Below, piece by piece: positions 54,677-64,000 of a DNA stretch of 64,000 nucleotides. A program made the translations under genes and the position numbers. Position 1 is the stretch's first letter. Every line of letters starts with the position of its first letter. Below the pieces are notes generated by a model that made no database searches, was not told where the DNA came from, and worked only from the letters and a program-made list of their open reading frames with translations. The stretch is from Flavobacterium sp. NG2 (GTDB lineage: Bacteria > Bacteroidota > Bacteroidia > Flavobacteriales > Flavobacteriaceae), in the NCBI RefSeq assembly GCF_034119845.1, contig NZ_CP139420.1, forward strand, positions 226,001-290,000, read 5' to 3'.

Positions 54677-55258
54677 CTATAAGTTTTTTAAAGCTTTTTT
54701 AATTATCGTCTCCACTGATGCATCTGGATCTTCCTTTACGATTTTTTCAATAACTTTTTCAGATGTTTTACGAACAAATCCTAAAACTTCTAATGCAGAT
54801 AACGCTTCATCTCGATTTGTATTGCTTTGAGTCATCGAAACTTCATCTATATCGTACAATTTTATAACCTTATCTTTTAGATCTAAAATGGCTCTTTGTG
54901 CCGTTTTGGCTCCAATTCCCTTTATAGATTGAATTGTCATAACATCACCCGAAGCTATAGCATTTATAATCTGTTTTGGTTCTAATGAAGACAACATCGT
55001 TCTTGCAATACTTGCTCCTATACCAGAAACAGAAAGCAACAATTTAAAAATTTCTCTTTCTGATTTTTCAACAAACCCAAACAAAGTATGCGCATCTTCT
55101 TTTATTTGAAGATAAGTGAATAGCTTTATAAAATCAGTATTAGGTAATAAAGAATAAGTATGTAGTGAGATATTAATATGATATCCTACGCCACCACAAT
55201 CAATTACTACATCTGTTGGCGTTTTTTCAACTAATTTCCCTTGTAAATGTGCTATCAT
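54677..55258 (-). CDS. ruvA: Holliday junction branch migration protein RuvA
   Basis: A 193-aa RuvA: OB-fold N-domain (MIAHLQGKLVEKTPTDVVIDCGGVGYHI), two helix-hairpin-helix motifs (LLSVSGIGASIARTML and IQSIKGIGAKTAQRAIL), and a C-terminal domain that contacts RuvB. It binds Holliday junctions as a tetramer. It is upstream of sprA, an arrangement conserved in Flavobacterium as I remember it. Confidence 0.96.
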   Translation of the reverse strand: MIAHLQGKLVEKTPTDVVIDCGGVGYHINISLHTYSLLPNTDFIKLFTYLQIKEDAHTLFGFVEKSEREIFKLLLSVSGIGASIARTMLSSLEPKQIINAIASGDVMTIQSIKGIGAKTAQRAILDLKDKVIKLYDIDEVSMTQSNTNRDEALSALEVLGFVRKTSEKVIEKIVKEDPDASVETIIKKALKNL

Positions 55259-55275
55259 CTATTTTCAAATAAAAC

Positions 55276-55303
55276 AACCTTGACCTTATACTAGATCAAG
55301 GTT
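55276..55303 (-). terminator. Hairpin between malic enzyme and ruvA
   Basis: Arms AACCTTGA (55276-55283) and TCAAGGTT (55296-55303). On the reverse strand GTTTTATTTG follows, a moderate T-rich tail. It lies upstream of the malic enzyme stop in coordinate terms, i.e. after ruvA starts are not yet reached; position between the two genes allows malic enzyme termination. Confidence 0.5.
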
Positions 55304-55317
55304 AGTAAATTAGAATG

Positions 55318-57597
55318 TTACTTTTTCTTTTTTCCTTTTTCTTGTGCGTCTAATACAGCTATAGTTGCCATATTCACCATCTCTTCGACACTTGCTCCTA
55401 ATTGAAAAATATGAACTGGTTTGTCCATCCCCATCATAATTGGACCAATGGATTCAACTTTATTCAATTCCTTTAAAAGCTTATAGGTAATATTAGCAGA
55501 ATCTAAATTAGGGAATATCAATGTATTCACTTTTTTACCCGCTAATTTTGAAAAAGGGAATTTCTCCTTGAGCATTTCAGGATTTAAAGCAAAATCCGAT
55601 TGAATTTCACCATCAACTATCAAATCTGGATGGTGTTCATGCAAATAGGAAACTGCATCTCTTATTTTCGTTGCTCTAGGATCCACCGAAGAACCAAAAT
55701 TAGAATAAGAAACCATCGCAATAACAGGTTCAACGCCAAACATCTTTGCCGTTTTAGCTGTCATTACAGCAATCTTTGCTAACTCTTCAGCTGTTGGATC
55801 AATATTAATCGCAGTATCAGACAAAAACATTGGCCCTCTTGCTGTCATCATTAAATTTGTTGTAGCAACAATTGAAGCTCTATGTGCTTTACCAATTAAT
55901 TGCAACATCGGTTTAACAACAGTAGGATAACTTCTTGTATGTCCTGCAACTAAACCATCCGCTTCTCCAACATTCACCATCATAGCAGCAAAATAATTCC
56001 TTTCGCGCATTAATCGCTCAGAATCATATAACGAAATCCCTCTTCTTTTTCTAGATTCCCAATGTGCTACTGCAAAACGCTTTCTTCTTGTTTCTTCCGC
56101 TCTATCCTTTGGATCAATAATTTCCACATCTGCATCAAAACCTAATTCTTGCATCAATTCAACAATTATCTCTTTATTTCCAAGTAAGATAGGTATAGCA
56201 ATTGCTTCTTCATGAACTATTTGTGCCGCTTTTAAGACGTCTAAATGCTCTGCTTCCGCAAAAACGATACGCTTTGGATCCATTTTTGCCTTATTGGTAA
56301 TCATTCGGAGCATTTTGTTGTCATTACCCAAACGCTCCATTAATTCCTCTTCATATTTATGCCAATCGGTTATTGGGTGTTGTGCTACTCCTGAATCCAT
56401 TGCCGCTCTTGCTACTGCAGGCGCAACAATAGAAATTAATCTTGGATCAAATGGTTTAGGAATAATATACTCTCTTCCGAATACTAATTTTGTAGCACCA
56501 TAAGCTACGTTTACTTGTTCAGGAACAGATTCTTTTGCGAGTGTTGCCAATGCTTTAACAGCAGCCATTTTCATAGCTTCGTTAATCTTAGTTGCACGTA
56601 CATCTAAGGCACCTCTAAAAATATATGGAAATCCAAGAACGTTATTAACCTGGTTAGGATGATCAGATCTTCCAGTAGCCATTATGATATCTTTTCTTGT
56701 TTGAATCGCTAAATTATAATCTATCTCAGGATTAGGATTAGCCATTGCAAATACAATTGGATTATCTGCCATTCCTAATAACATTTGAGCCGACATGATA
56801 TCCCCAGATGACAACCCTATAAACACATCTGCTCCAGCTAGTGCTTGTTCAAGACTGATAGACGCCATATCTTTAGCATACTTTTGCTGCAATTCAGATA
56901 AAGACGAATTATCTTTAGTTAAAAGTCCTTTACTGTTAAACATAAAAATGTTTTCCATTTTTACCCCTAAAAGTCTATATAAATCGGCGCAAGCTAAAGC
57001 CGCCGAACCAGCTCCAGAAACCACTACCTTAACATCTTCTGCTTTTTTATCAGCTAGTTCCAAGGCATTTATCAAAGCAGCAGCAGATATAATCGCCGTT
57101 CCGTGTTGATCATCATGCATTACAGGAATATTCAATTCCTCAACCAACCTACGTTCAATCTCAAAAGATTCAGGCGCTTTAATATCTTCAAGATTAATTC
57201 CACCAAAAGTTGGTGCAATATTCTTAACGGTTTGTATAAACTCTTCAACATTTTTAGTATCTATTTCAATATCAAAAACATCTATATCGGCGAAGATTTT
57301 AAACAACAATCCCTTTCCTTCCATGACAGGTTTTGAAGCTTCGGGACCTATATCCCCAAGTCCTAAAACCGCAGTACCATTGGTAATTACAGCAACTAAG
57401 TTTCCTTTGGCAGTATATTTATAAACGTTATCAACATCTTTTGCAATTTCCAAACAAGGTTCAGCCACTCCGGGCGAATAAGCCAACGATAAATCTCTTT
57501 GAGTGGCATACTTTTTTGTAGGCACTACTTGAATTTTCCCTGGTGTAGGTTTTGCATGATATAATAACGCTTCTCTTCTTTTACTATTTTTATCCAT
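55318..57597 (-). CDS. maeB: NADP-dependent malic enzyme with phosphotransacetylase-like domain
   Basis: A 759-aa protein of the MaeB type. Residues 1-430 are malic enzyme (YSPGVAEPC, GTAVLGLGDIGP, and nucleotide-binding GAGSAALACADL); the rest is a phosphotransacetylase-like domain that is regulatory rather than catalytic. It decarboxylates malate to pyruvate and gives NADPH. A TATCTTTG box (57626-57619, reverse strand) is 21 bases upstream. Confidence 0.95.
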   Translation of the reverse strand: MDKNSKRREALLYHAKPTPGKIQVVPTKKYATQRDLSLAYSPGVAEPCLEIAKDVDNVYKYTAKGNLVAVITNGTAVLGLGDIGPEASKPVMEGKGLLFKIFADIDVFDIEIDTKNVEEFIQTVKNIAPTFGGINLEDIKAPESFEIERRLVEELNIPVMHDDQHGTAIISAAALINALELADKKAEDVKVVVSGAGSAALACADLYRLLGVKMENIFMFNSKGLLTKDNSSLSELQQKYAKDMASISLEQALAGADVFIGLSSGDIMSAQMLLGMADNPIVFAMANPNPEIDYNLAIQTRKDIIMATGRSDHPNQVNNVLGFPYIFRGALDVRATKINEAMKMAAVKALATLAKESVPEQVNVAYGATKLVFGREYIIPKPFDPRLISIVAPAVARAAMDSGVAQHPITDWHKYEEELMERLGNDNKMLRMITNKAKMDPKRIVFAEAEHLDVLKAAQIVHEEAIAIPILLGNKEIIVELMQELGFDADVEIIDPKDRAEETRRKRFAVAHWESRKRRGISLYDSERLMRERNYFAAMMVNVGEADGLVAGHTRSYPTVVKPMLQLIGKAHRASIVATTNLMMTARGPMFLSDTAINIDPTAEELAKIAVMTAKTAKMFGVEPVIAMVSYSNFGSSVDPRATKIRDAVSYLHEHHPDLIVDGEIQSDFALNPEMLKEKFPFSKLAGKKVNTLIFPNLDSANITYKLLKELNKVESIGPIMMGMDKPVHIFQLGASVEEMVNMATIAVLDAQEKGKKKK

Positions 57598-57695
57598 ATC
57601 TCAGATTTATCTAGTTTACAAAGATATAAGTCTTGGCTTAAAATTGAAGCTTTTATCATATTCTTTTGTTAAAATCCAAAATTAATATTGCCTTC

Positions 57696-57728
57696 AAAAA
57701 AAATAGCCGCATTACTATGCAGCTATTT
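57696..57728 (-). terminator. Terminator after the CBS-domain gene
   Basis: Arms AAATAGCCGCAT (57701-57712) and ATGCAGCTATTT (57717-57728), loop TACT, one G-T pair; followed on the reverse strand by an eight-T run. Confidence 0.85.
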
Positions 57729-57748
57729 AACTATTTCTAACAAAAATT

Positions 57749-58183
57749 CTATACTTGTGTACCATTAATATAAGCATCTAAATGATGTATGGTTTCTTTT
57801 TGCATTTCGATAACGGCTTTTACAATATCACCAATTGAAACAACCCCCAACACCACATTGTCGTCTACAACAGGTAAATGTCGGATACGTTTACCACTCA
57901 TTAACCCCATACAATAATCAATATCATCTGTTGGCTTTACAGTAATTATACCTGTCCCCATAATATCTTTTACTAGGGTTTCTTTTGATGTTTTATCTTT
58001 CAAAACTATTTTCCTAGCATAGTCTCTTTCTGATAAAATACCCACTATTTCATTATTATCCATAACTAACAGTGCGCCCACATTTTTCTCTCCCATCACT
58101 TTCAATGCATCATAAACTGAAATTGTTGAAACAATAGAAAAAACTTCCCCTCCTTTAATGCTTAATATTTGATTTACAGTCAT
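57749..58183 (-). CDS. CBS domain pair protein
   Basis: A 144-aa protein made of two CBS domains (about 5-60 and 75-130; ILSERDYARKIVL and VSIGDIVKAVIEM are the signature helices). Such small proteins bind adenine nucleotides and sense energy state; the partner is unknown. Single-gene unit. Confidence 0.9.
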   Translation of the reverse strand: MTVNQILSIKGGEVFSIVSTISVYDALKVMGEKNVGALLVMDNNEIVGILSERDYARKIVLKDKTSKETLVKDIMGTGIITVKPTDDIDYCMGLMSGKRIRHLPVVDDNVVLGVVSIGDIVKAVIEMQKETIHHLDAYINGTQV

Positions 58184-58353
58184 ATCTAATAAATTTTAAA
58201 GTCATAAATTTAAGCAAAAAAATTTAATTATAAATGTTAATTTTACAAATACCATGAATAATCCCTAACGTTTAAAACCAAAAAGCACACAAAAGTGAAC
58301 AAATCCTACTATTAACAACTAATAAAACAACCATGATTTAACACCTTAATTTA

Positions 58354-59292
58354 CTATTCACCAATCTCTAAAAATTTAGAAATATCAATATTATCTGGTA
58401 ATCTCCCCACATTTTGCAATTTCAGAACTGCAAGACGCTGAGCTATCGTAATGGTGTCTTCAAAATTTTTATTTAATAATTGCGCATATAAAAATCCTGT
58501 CCAAAAAGCGTCACCAGCTCCTGTAGCATCTTTAATATCATCAACAGGAAGTGCTTTTTGGTGATATATTCCTAAAACCTTATCTGACAACACCACTCCA
58601 TCTTTACCCTTAGTTAAACAAATTGTTGAAGCACCTAATCCATGAAAATATTCAAAAATAAAATCTTCAGTTTTGGATTCCGCAAACAATCGGTAACAAT
58701 CATCTTCACTTAATTTCACTAACGGATCTGTTGACAAATATTCTTTTAAAACTAACTTTGCCTCTTCTCTATCGCACCAAATTCGTTCCGAAAAATTAAT
58801 ATCAATACTTGTTTTTACCCCTAGAGCTTTTGCTTTTTTTGCCCCCTCTAAAATTGTTGTTCTTGCAGGGTTCTTACTCAACGCAAAACAAGTTGTATGA
58901 TAAACCTTTGCTGATTCTAAAATTTCATTTGAGATTTGGCTAGGCTCGATGATACAATCTGCCTCACGGTAAGGAATAAAATCAGGGGTACCTGTAGACT
59001 TAGATACAAAAATCACTGATGTGGGTACATTATCTAATTTTTTAATTTGGGTTGTAATAACATTATTAGCTTTCAATTTACGAACAATGTACTCCCCTAA
59101 ACCATCTTCACCACAAGTAGCCACTAAAACTGATTTTAACCCAAGCCTAGCCGCGTTCACCGCCACATTTGTTGGTGAACCACCTAAAAATCGGTGAAAA
59201 TCCTTAGTCCTATTTATTGAGGTGTTAATTTGATGTCCAATAAAATCAATCAACACTTCTCCTACGCAAATTATATCTATAGATTTTTTCAT
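58354..59292 (-). CDS. PfkB-family sugar kinase, probable fructokinase
   Basis: A 312-aa ribokinase-like protein. It has the N-terminal signature FLGGSPTNVAVNAARLGLKS and the C-terminal DATGAGDAFWTGFLYAQLL with the catalytic Asp of DxxGAGD. Substrate cannot be read directly, but it follows the glycosidase gene by 6 bases in an operon with a sugar transporter, which fits fructokinase acting on fructose released from sucrose. Confidence 0.85.
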   Translation of the reverse strand: MKKSIDIICVGEVLIDFIGHQINTSINRTKDFHRFLGGSPTNVAVNAARLGLKSVLVATCGEDGLGEYIVRKLKANNVITTQIKKLDNVPTSVIFVSKSTGTPDFIPYREADCIIEPSQISNEILESAKVYHTTCFALSKNPARTTILEGAKKAKALGVKTSIDINFSERIWCDREEAKLVLKEYLSTDPLVKLSEDDCYRLFAESKTEDFIFEYFHGLGASTICLTKGKDGVVLSDKVLGIYHQKALPVDDIKDATGAGDAFWTGFLYAQLLNKNFEDTITIAQRLAVLKLQNVGRLPDNIDISKFLEIGE

Positions 59293-59298
59293 TTTTTC

Positions 59299-60477
59299 CT
59301 ATACTAAATATTTAAACTCCTCATATATACTTTGGTGCAACATTACTGTAGCTGCCGCACTCCAAGTACAATACGGAACACCATTCGGTGATTTTGTTTC
59401 ACTATTAAAATTCTCATAAAAGCTATATTCTTCAACTGCATTCGCCTTATTGATAGCATCCAAAAGCACTATAGCTTCTTCATTTTGTTCTGCCTTTAAT
59501 AAGGCTAATCCAAAAAAACCATTGACCATTGACCAACTTCCTCCATTATGAAATTCATTGGGAAAATTTCTAAATTCATATTTGCAATTATTTTTTAACA
59601 AATGCCAGTCATTATCATTCTCATAAACGGGTGGCCAAAATGCTGGTAACAACCCCAAAGGCAATTCGTTTTTAAGCGAAATCGAATAATCAATAATCTT
59701 TTGCTGAAAAGCAGGAGATCCAATATTAAGCAATAAGGCTAATGAATTGGCAAATGCATCAAACTGTATTTTATAGCCCGCTGGTGAAAATGAGCAAGGC
59801 ATATAATTTTCAATCTTAACTTCTTCATAAGCTCTTTCATGGTATTTCTCTCCTACGGATTGGGGCATAAAGTTAATCTCAATTTGCTCAGTAATTGTTT
59901 GAATCTTAGTCGTAATAAATTCATCCTTCACAAAATGATTATAACTTTTTAATGCCCATACCCTAAGCAACTGATCGTACAGTACGTATCCATCCGTAAT
60001 ATACTCATCAGCCCAATTTCCTGACAAAGGCACATACAAAAGTCCTTTGTTATTAAATTCCCATGCTTCCAAAAGCTGTAGAGCCTTTAAAATATTGCTA
60101 TTGTATTTTTTTACAAAATTGACATCATTCGTATAATATGCATATTGGCATACTCCTATAATAAACCAAGTAACTGCATCTACTCTACCTGCTAACCCGC
60201 CATAACTAACATTTTCTTCATTATCACTTATACCCACATTAGATGGAATTGTACCATTATGATGTTGGTTATTAGCAAGAGTTTCTAAAGTATCTCGAAA
60301 AGTTTCGATCAAATCTTCATCACCAGATGCCAAGGCCGCTAAACCGCAAATCACACCATCTCTAGCCCAAACTCTTTTGTAATTTGAAATATCCTGTGCA
60401 CTTGCTAAAAAACCAGCACTAGAGGTTGATTTATGAAGCAACTCGATTGCTTTTAAATAATTTATATCAGTCATCAT
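59299..60477 (-). CDS. GH100-like glycoside hydrolase (putative cytoplasmic invertase)
   Basis: A 392-aa (alpha/alpha)6-barrel-type protein without signal peptide. YKRVWARDGVICGLAAL at the start, GNWADEY in the middle and NGGSWSMVNGFFGLAL near the end match the GH100/amylo-glucosidase-like group; GH100 are alkaline/neutral invertases splitting sucrose to glucose and fructose. The start ATG at 60477 overlaps the transporter stop as TAATG; a second ATG follows directly. Cytoplasmic location fits uptake of the intact disaccharide by the MFS gene. GH100 versus a related debranching family is not settled by eye. Confidence 0.75.
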   Translation of the reverse strand: MMTDINYLKAIELLHKSTSSAGFLASAQDISNYKRVWARDGVICGLAALASGDEDLIETFRDTLETLANNQHHNGTIPSNVGISDNEENVSYGGLAGRVDAVTWFIIGVCQYAYYTNDVNFVKKYNSNILKALQLLEAWEFNNKGLLYVPLSGNWADEYITDGYVLYDQLLRVWALKSYNHFVKDEFITTKIQTITEQIEINFMPQSVGEKYHERAYEEVKIENYMPCSFSPAGYKIQFDAFANSLALLLNIGSPAFQQKIIDYSISLKNELPLGLLPAFWPPVYENDNDWHLLKNNCKYEFRNFPNEFHNGGSWSMVNGFFGLALLKAEQNEEAIVLLDAINKANAVEEYSFYENFNSETKSPNGVPYCTWSAAATVMLHQSIYEEFKYLV

Positions 60478-61862
60478 TATTCAATTTGTGTATTTACATT
60501 TTTAACTTTGATAAAAAGCGTGAAAACAGCGCCAAGAATTAAAAACACACCTGCCATCTTAATTACATTTACAGGGTTTTTACCCAATAAATCATAAACA
60601 AAAAACTGCATGGTTAAAACTTGAATTGCCATTGGAATCACAATAAACATATTGAAGATTCCCATATATATTCCCGTTTTCTCTTTTGGAATTGAACTTG
60701 CCAAAAGTTGGTAAGGCATCGCCATCATGGAAGCCCACGAGATACCTAACCCAAAGGAATAAAAGAAAATTGTTGTTACATCCACATTGTCACCAAAAGG
60801 GTTGTGCATTGTAAACAATACATCCACATTATTTAAATAAGGAATACTCAAAAGTCCTACACCCCCTAAGAACAAGGCTACAAAATGAACTCCTTTAGCT
60901 CCAATTTTAAGGGCTAAAGGCACCAACAGAAAGGCAACCAAAAAACAAACAATATTATAAGTCCCATTTAAACTACCAGTTAACAATTGAGCTTGAGAAA
61001 ATCCTTCTGAAGCTTGATCAGTCGTATTATAAAGTGTAACCGAAAGTGTCGAGGTAATATATTGCCAATAACAAAACATTGCATACCAAGTAAAAAACAT
61101 CATTGGTATCATTTGTCTCATCGTCTTTGGCATCGTTTTGAATGCATCCACAATATCTACCCAAACACTCTTAATAATGTTTTCCTTTTTCTTTTCTAAG
61201 ATTACTGCTAATTCTTCATCTGTTGGCGGATACTCTTTAGTTGTAAATACTGAAATCAAAACAGAAGAAACCGAAGCAAAAGCTCCAATAAAAAAGGCCC
61301 AATACGTATAGGTAGGAATCCCGTTTGCTAATTTATCGGTAATTGCGAGAATTCCGAAAGAAACTAGAATTGCCGGAGTAAAATTAGCTAAGGTAATTCC
61401 GAAACCAGTGAAAAAACTCTGCATCAAGAAGCCTAATGATTGTTGTTTTTCATCTAATTTATCAGCGACAAATGCGCGATAAGGCTCCATTGCCAAATTA
61501 TTAGCTGCATCTAAAATCCATAACAAACTTGCTGCCATGAAAAGTGTACTAGAAAATGGCATTAATAACAAGGCAACACTAGAAATCAAAGCACCAATTA
61601 GGAAAAATGGTTTTCTACGTCCGAATCTTGGAGACCAAGTACCATCACTAATTGCTCCTACTATCGGCTGAATGATCAAACCTGTAATAGGGCCAGCTAG
61701 CCAAAGCATCGGTAAACTCGCTTCATCTGCTCCCAAATATTTATATATGGCACTCATGTTACTTTGCTGCAATCCAAAACTGAATTGAATTCCGAAGAAT
61801 CCAAAATTCATATTCCAAATTTGCCAAAAATTAAGTTTCGTTTTATTCAGCATGGTTATCAA
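60477..61862 (-). CDS. MFS sugar transporter (SLC45/GPH-like)
   Basis: A 461-aa protein with 12 membrane helices. PIVGAISDGTWSPRFGRRKPF is the loop 2-3 motif of SLC45 and sucrose:proton symporters, together with NLAMEPYRAFVADKL in helix 4-5. It is the first gene of the three-gene unit and would import sucrose or a similar disaccharide across the inner membrane. The overlap with the glycosidase start indicates tight coupling. Confidence 0.88.
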   Translation of the reverse strand: MITMLNKTKLNFWQIWNMNFGFFGIQFSFGLQQSNMSAIYKYLGADEASLPMLWLAGPITGLIIQPIVGAISDGTWSPRFGRRKPFFLIGALISSVALLLMPFSSTLFMAASLLWILDAANNLAMEPYRAFVADKLDEKQQSLGFLMQSFFTGFGITLANFTPAILVSFGILAITDKLANGIPTYTYWAFFIGAFASVSSVLISVFTTKEYPPTDEELAVILEKKKENIIKSVWVDIVDAFKTMPKTMRQMIPMMFFTWYAMFCYWQYITSTLSVTLYNTTDQASEGFSQAQLLTGSLNGTYNIVCFLVAFLLVPLALKIGAKGVHFVALFLGGVGLLSIPYLNNVDVLFTMHNPFGDNVDVTTIFFYSFGLGISWASMMAMPYQLLASSIPKEKTGIYMGIFNMFIVIPMAIQVLTMQFFVYDLLGKNPVNVIKMAGVFLILGAVFTLFIKVKNVNTQIE

Positions 61863-61966
61863 TTATTTTATTTATAAATTCTTGAATGCATCAATTTGAA
61901 AAAGAGATTTACTTTATCAAAATACAATTGAAATATAGCATTTAATCTATCTATTCTTTTTTAGTT

Positions 61967-62003
61967 TAAAAACAATCCTCGTATCCCTAAAGACACGAGA
62001 ATT
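61967..62003 (-). terminator. Terminator after the TonB-dependent receptor
   Basis: Arms AATCCTCGTATC (61974-61985) and GACACGAGAATT (61992-62003) with two mismatches; followed on the reverse strand by G then a T run (to 61967). It separates the receptor from the transporter operon. Confidence 0.65.
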
Positions 62004-62039
62004 GCTAACCAACTCAAAATATTCACAATATGAACTTAA

Positions 62040-64000
62040 TTAAAATCTATAGTTTAAAGCCATTGACAATGATCTTCCTGTCAATGCTCTTGCTCTTACA
62101 TAGTTTACAGTATTTTCAGTAATATTTCCTTCTTCAGACTCTGTAATTGCTAACGTATCAAATAAGTTATTTGCAGAAAGATTCAATGACAATCCTTTTG
62201 TAATCCCTACTTCAACAAATCCATTTACAATTACGTATCCATTCATCACTAATTGATTTGAATCTTGAGCAAATGATTTAGTTTGTCCAATAAAACTCAA
62301 TCCAAAGCTATTTTTATCTCCTCCAAATTTATAAGATGGAATAAAGTTGTACATTAATTTCGGTTGTCTTCTTGGTTGATTTCCATCATTAGTACCAGAA
62401 ATAATTTCAGCTTTTGTATAAGTCAAACCTCCTACTAAACTTAAATTATCATTCACATTATAAGCCGTTTCTAATTCTAAACCGTACGATTTATAGTTAT
62501 TTTTAATGATACTATTAGAGGTCGCTTCAAATCCTCCTTGTTCATCAGTTTTAGAATGGAAAGCAGTTGCATAAACATACCCATTTGAGAATTTTTGTTT
62601 GTACCCAACTTCTGCCTGCGTTAAAAAGTCAAGTGCATTGATTTTATTTCCATCTAAATAATCTAAACCTGAGAATAATATACGATCTGCTTTTGCAGAA
62701 GCACCTTTACTTACACGAGCAAAAACCGATTGTGATTTATTAATCAAAAAGTTAGCTCCTAAAGTATATGAAACATAATCATAATCATAATCTACAGCTG
62801 TTGCATTAGCATTATCAATGGCAAATACTTTATTTTCCGGTGCAGAAATAACACCATCATTATTAATATCAAATTGTTTTGAAACACCACCAGCAAATGA
62901 ACCTGTAACTAGTCCTTTATCATAACGCAATCCTCCTTCAAGTGACAATTTATCAGTTGCATCAACAGAAACGTTGATATAAGGTGCTGAAACATTGTAT
63001 TGAGTATCATAGTTTCTTGCTAAGTTACCCCAAAATGGTGTACCGTATGCATATAGTCCATTATCAGATAACAACGCACCTCCTGCATTTTTTACATTTA
63101 ACAAACGAGGATTATTATCCGAAACTTCCTGAAGATAAGAGTTCCACAACCATGACATAGAGATATTTTGAATCGATTTAAAATAACCAGCTGTAATACC
63201 TACTTTATCGAATTTCCTAGTAATCCTTAAATCATTCATGAAATTGTCTAAATTATTCAACTGAGTGTCAAACATATGAATTCTAGCAACTAATCCATTA
63301 GGCGTATTAAAAGCAGTTCCATCATTAGCATAAGTCAAAGTAGAACCTGCACCAAAAGAAGTTGCTATTGTTGAAGCTGAAGCAACCTGGGACGGGAAAG
63401 GAGAAATAAATCCACCACTATTAGAAGAGTATCTAAAGTTATCTGAAACTTTCCAATCTTGATTCAAATCAAAATTAGCACTTGCGCCAATTGATTTTGA
63501 AACAGGGTTCATACCATCTGAAACATTAGCTCTACGCAATTGCCCATCAGAACCAAGACCTAAATTATGGTTTAAATAGATAGATTGCAGTGCCCCTTTA
63601 GTCGCGTCATATCCATCAACATTACCCCAAGTAGGGTTTGCATTAGTTCCTGTAACCTTTACTGGCATTGGCATATATGCAACAGCTTTGTCGTTCAAAA
63701 ACTTAGTATAAACAGTTATAGAACCTTTTTCAAATTCTTTCGTAATGTTAAATTTTACTTGACCACCATTGTTTGACGTTGCTCCTGTATTTCTAACACC
63801 TTCACCTGCTCTATAAAATCCACCTACGTGAAAATACAAATCATCACCAATTTTTGCTCCATAGTCCATGTCGGTTCTAAAGTTGTTATAATCTAATCCA
63901 AAAGTAGTACTTAATGAACCTCCATCTTTTTTACCAGTTTTACTGATAAAGTTAATAATACCACCAGGAGAATTTGATGCTAATGTAGATGCTGAACCTC
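62040..64000 (-). CDS. TonB-dependent receptor (5' end beyond the window)
   Basis: The reading frame continues to the window edge without a start, giving at least 653 residues. The edge part has ASNSPGGIINFISKTGKK, the end of a plug domain, followed by a barrel ending in LSMALNYRF with a terminal aromatic. It imports a ligand across the outer membrane with TonB energy. Its position upstream of the MFS-GH100-PfkB operon suggests a sugar such as sucrose. Signal peptide and plug start lie beyond 64000. Confidence 0.92.
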   Translation of the reverse strand, partial: GSASTLASNSPGGIINFISKTGKKDGGSLSTTFGLDYNNFRTDMDYGAKIGDDLYFHVGGFYRAGEGVRNTGATSNNGGQVKFNITKEFEKGSITVYTKFLNDKAVAYMPMPVKVTGTNANPTWGNVDGYDATKGALQSIYLNHNLGLGSDGQLRRANVSDGMNPVSKSIGASANFDLNQDWKVSDNFRYSSNSGGFISPFPSQVASASTIATSFGAGSTLTYANDGTAFNTPNGLVARIHMFDTQLNNLDNFMNDLRITRKFDKVGITAGYFKSIQNISMSWLWNSYLQEVSDNNPRLLNVKNAGGALLSDNGLYAYGTPFWGNLARNYDTQYNVSAPYINVSVDATDKLSLEGGLRYDKGLVTGSFAGGVSKQFDINNDGVISAPENKVFAIDNANATAVDYDYDYVSYTLGANFLINKSQSVFARVSKGASAKADRILFSGLDYLDGNKINALDFLTQAEVGYKQKFSNGYVYATAFHSKTDEQGGFEATSNSIIKNNYKSYGLELETAYNVNDNLSLVGGLTYTKAEIISGTNDGNQPRRQPKLMYNFIPSYKFGGDKNSFGLSFIGQTKSFAQDSNQLVMNGYVIVNGFVEVGITKGLSLNLSANNLFDTLAITESEEGNITENTVNYVRARALTGRSLSMALNYRF

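Overview
This 64 kb window comes from the chromosome of a low-GC Bacteroidota, almost certainly a member of the Flavobacteriaceae and probably Flavobacterium. It carries gliding-motility and type IX secretion genes (gldK, gldL, gldM, gldN, porP/sprF-like, sprA, remB). Upstream regions show TAnnTTTG -7 boxes rather than E. coli-type promoters, and intergenic hairpin repeats are typical of the group. The order remB - vanZ-like - gcvH - sprA - ruvA matches what I remember for F. johnsoniae. No rRNA, tRNA, CRISPR array or prophage was seen.

Layout. 1-4.7 kb: a cut-off diacylglycerol kinase-like gene diverging from an App1-type phosphatase, an ABC-F ATPase, a DUF983 protein and an FAD oxidoreductase. 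4.8-9.5 kb: the gldKLMN operon (minus strand) with a clear terminator. 9.6-13.3 kb: topA followed at 1 nt by an arginase-fold protein that has lost metal ligands. 13.9-21.3 kb: a plus-strand cluster of miaB, a PD-(D/E)XK-like GxxExxY gene inside an inverted repeat, a sigma-54 activator, lptE-like, a TPR gene, secG and groES-groEL. 21.5-31.9 kb: a large secreted MG2/plug-like protein, DedA, gamma carbonic anhydrase, PorP/SprF, an Nfu protein, MscS, TsaB and an adaptor/TolC pair. 32.5-39.8 kb: a DUF4403 lipoprotein and the cytochrome oxidase assembly/subunit locus (ctaB, two subunit III genes, subunit IV, SCO proteins, DUF420).

39.9-43.9 kb is the accessory part. It is a REP/RAYT island: an HUH tyrosine transposase of the RAYT type, at least six copies of a double-hairpin repeat in both orientations, a duplicated fragment of the transposase gene, and small unrelated cargo genes between repeats. 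Next to it, a 289-aa protein with a HEPN-like RxxxxH motif is bounded by GCGCCTAAC/GTTAGGCGC boxes that resemble integron attC core sites.

44-58 kb returns to core functions: remB, vanZ-like, gcvH, the 2385-aa sprA, ruvA, NADP-malic enzyme and a CBS protein. 58.3-64 kb reads as a sugar (probably sucrose) uptake and cleavage locus: fructokinase-like PfkB, a GH100-like cytoplasmic glycosidase, an SLC45/GPH-like MFS transporter and a TonB-dependent receptor that runs off the end of the window.

Functional calls rest on reading the protein sequences and remembered family features; no database search was run.
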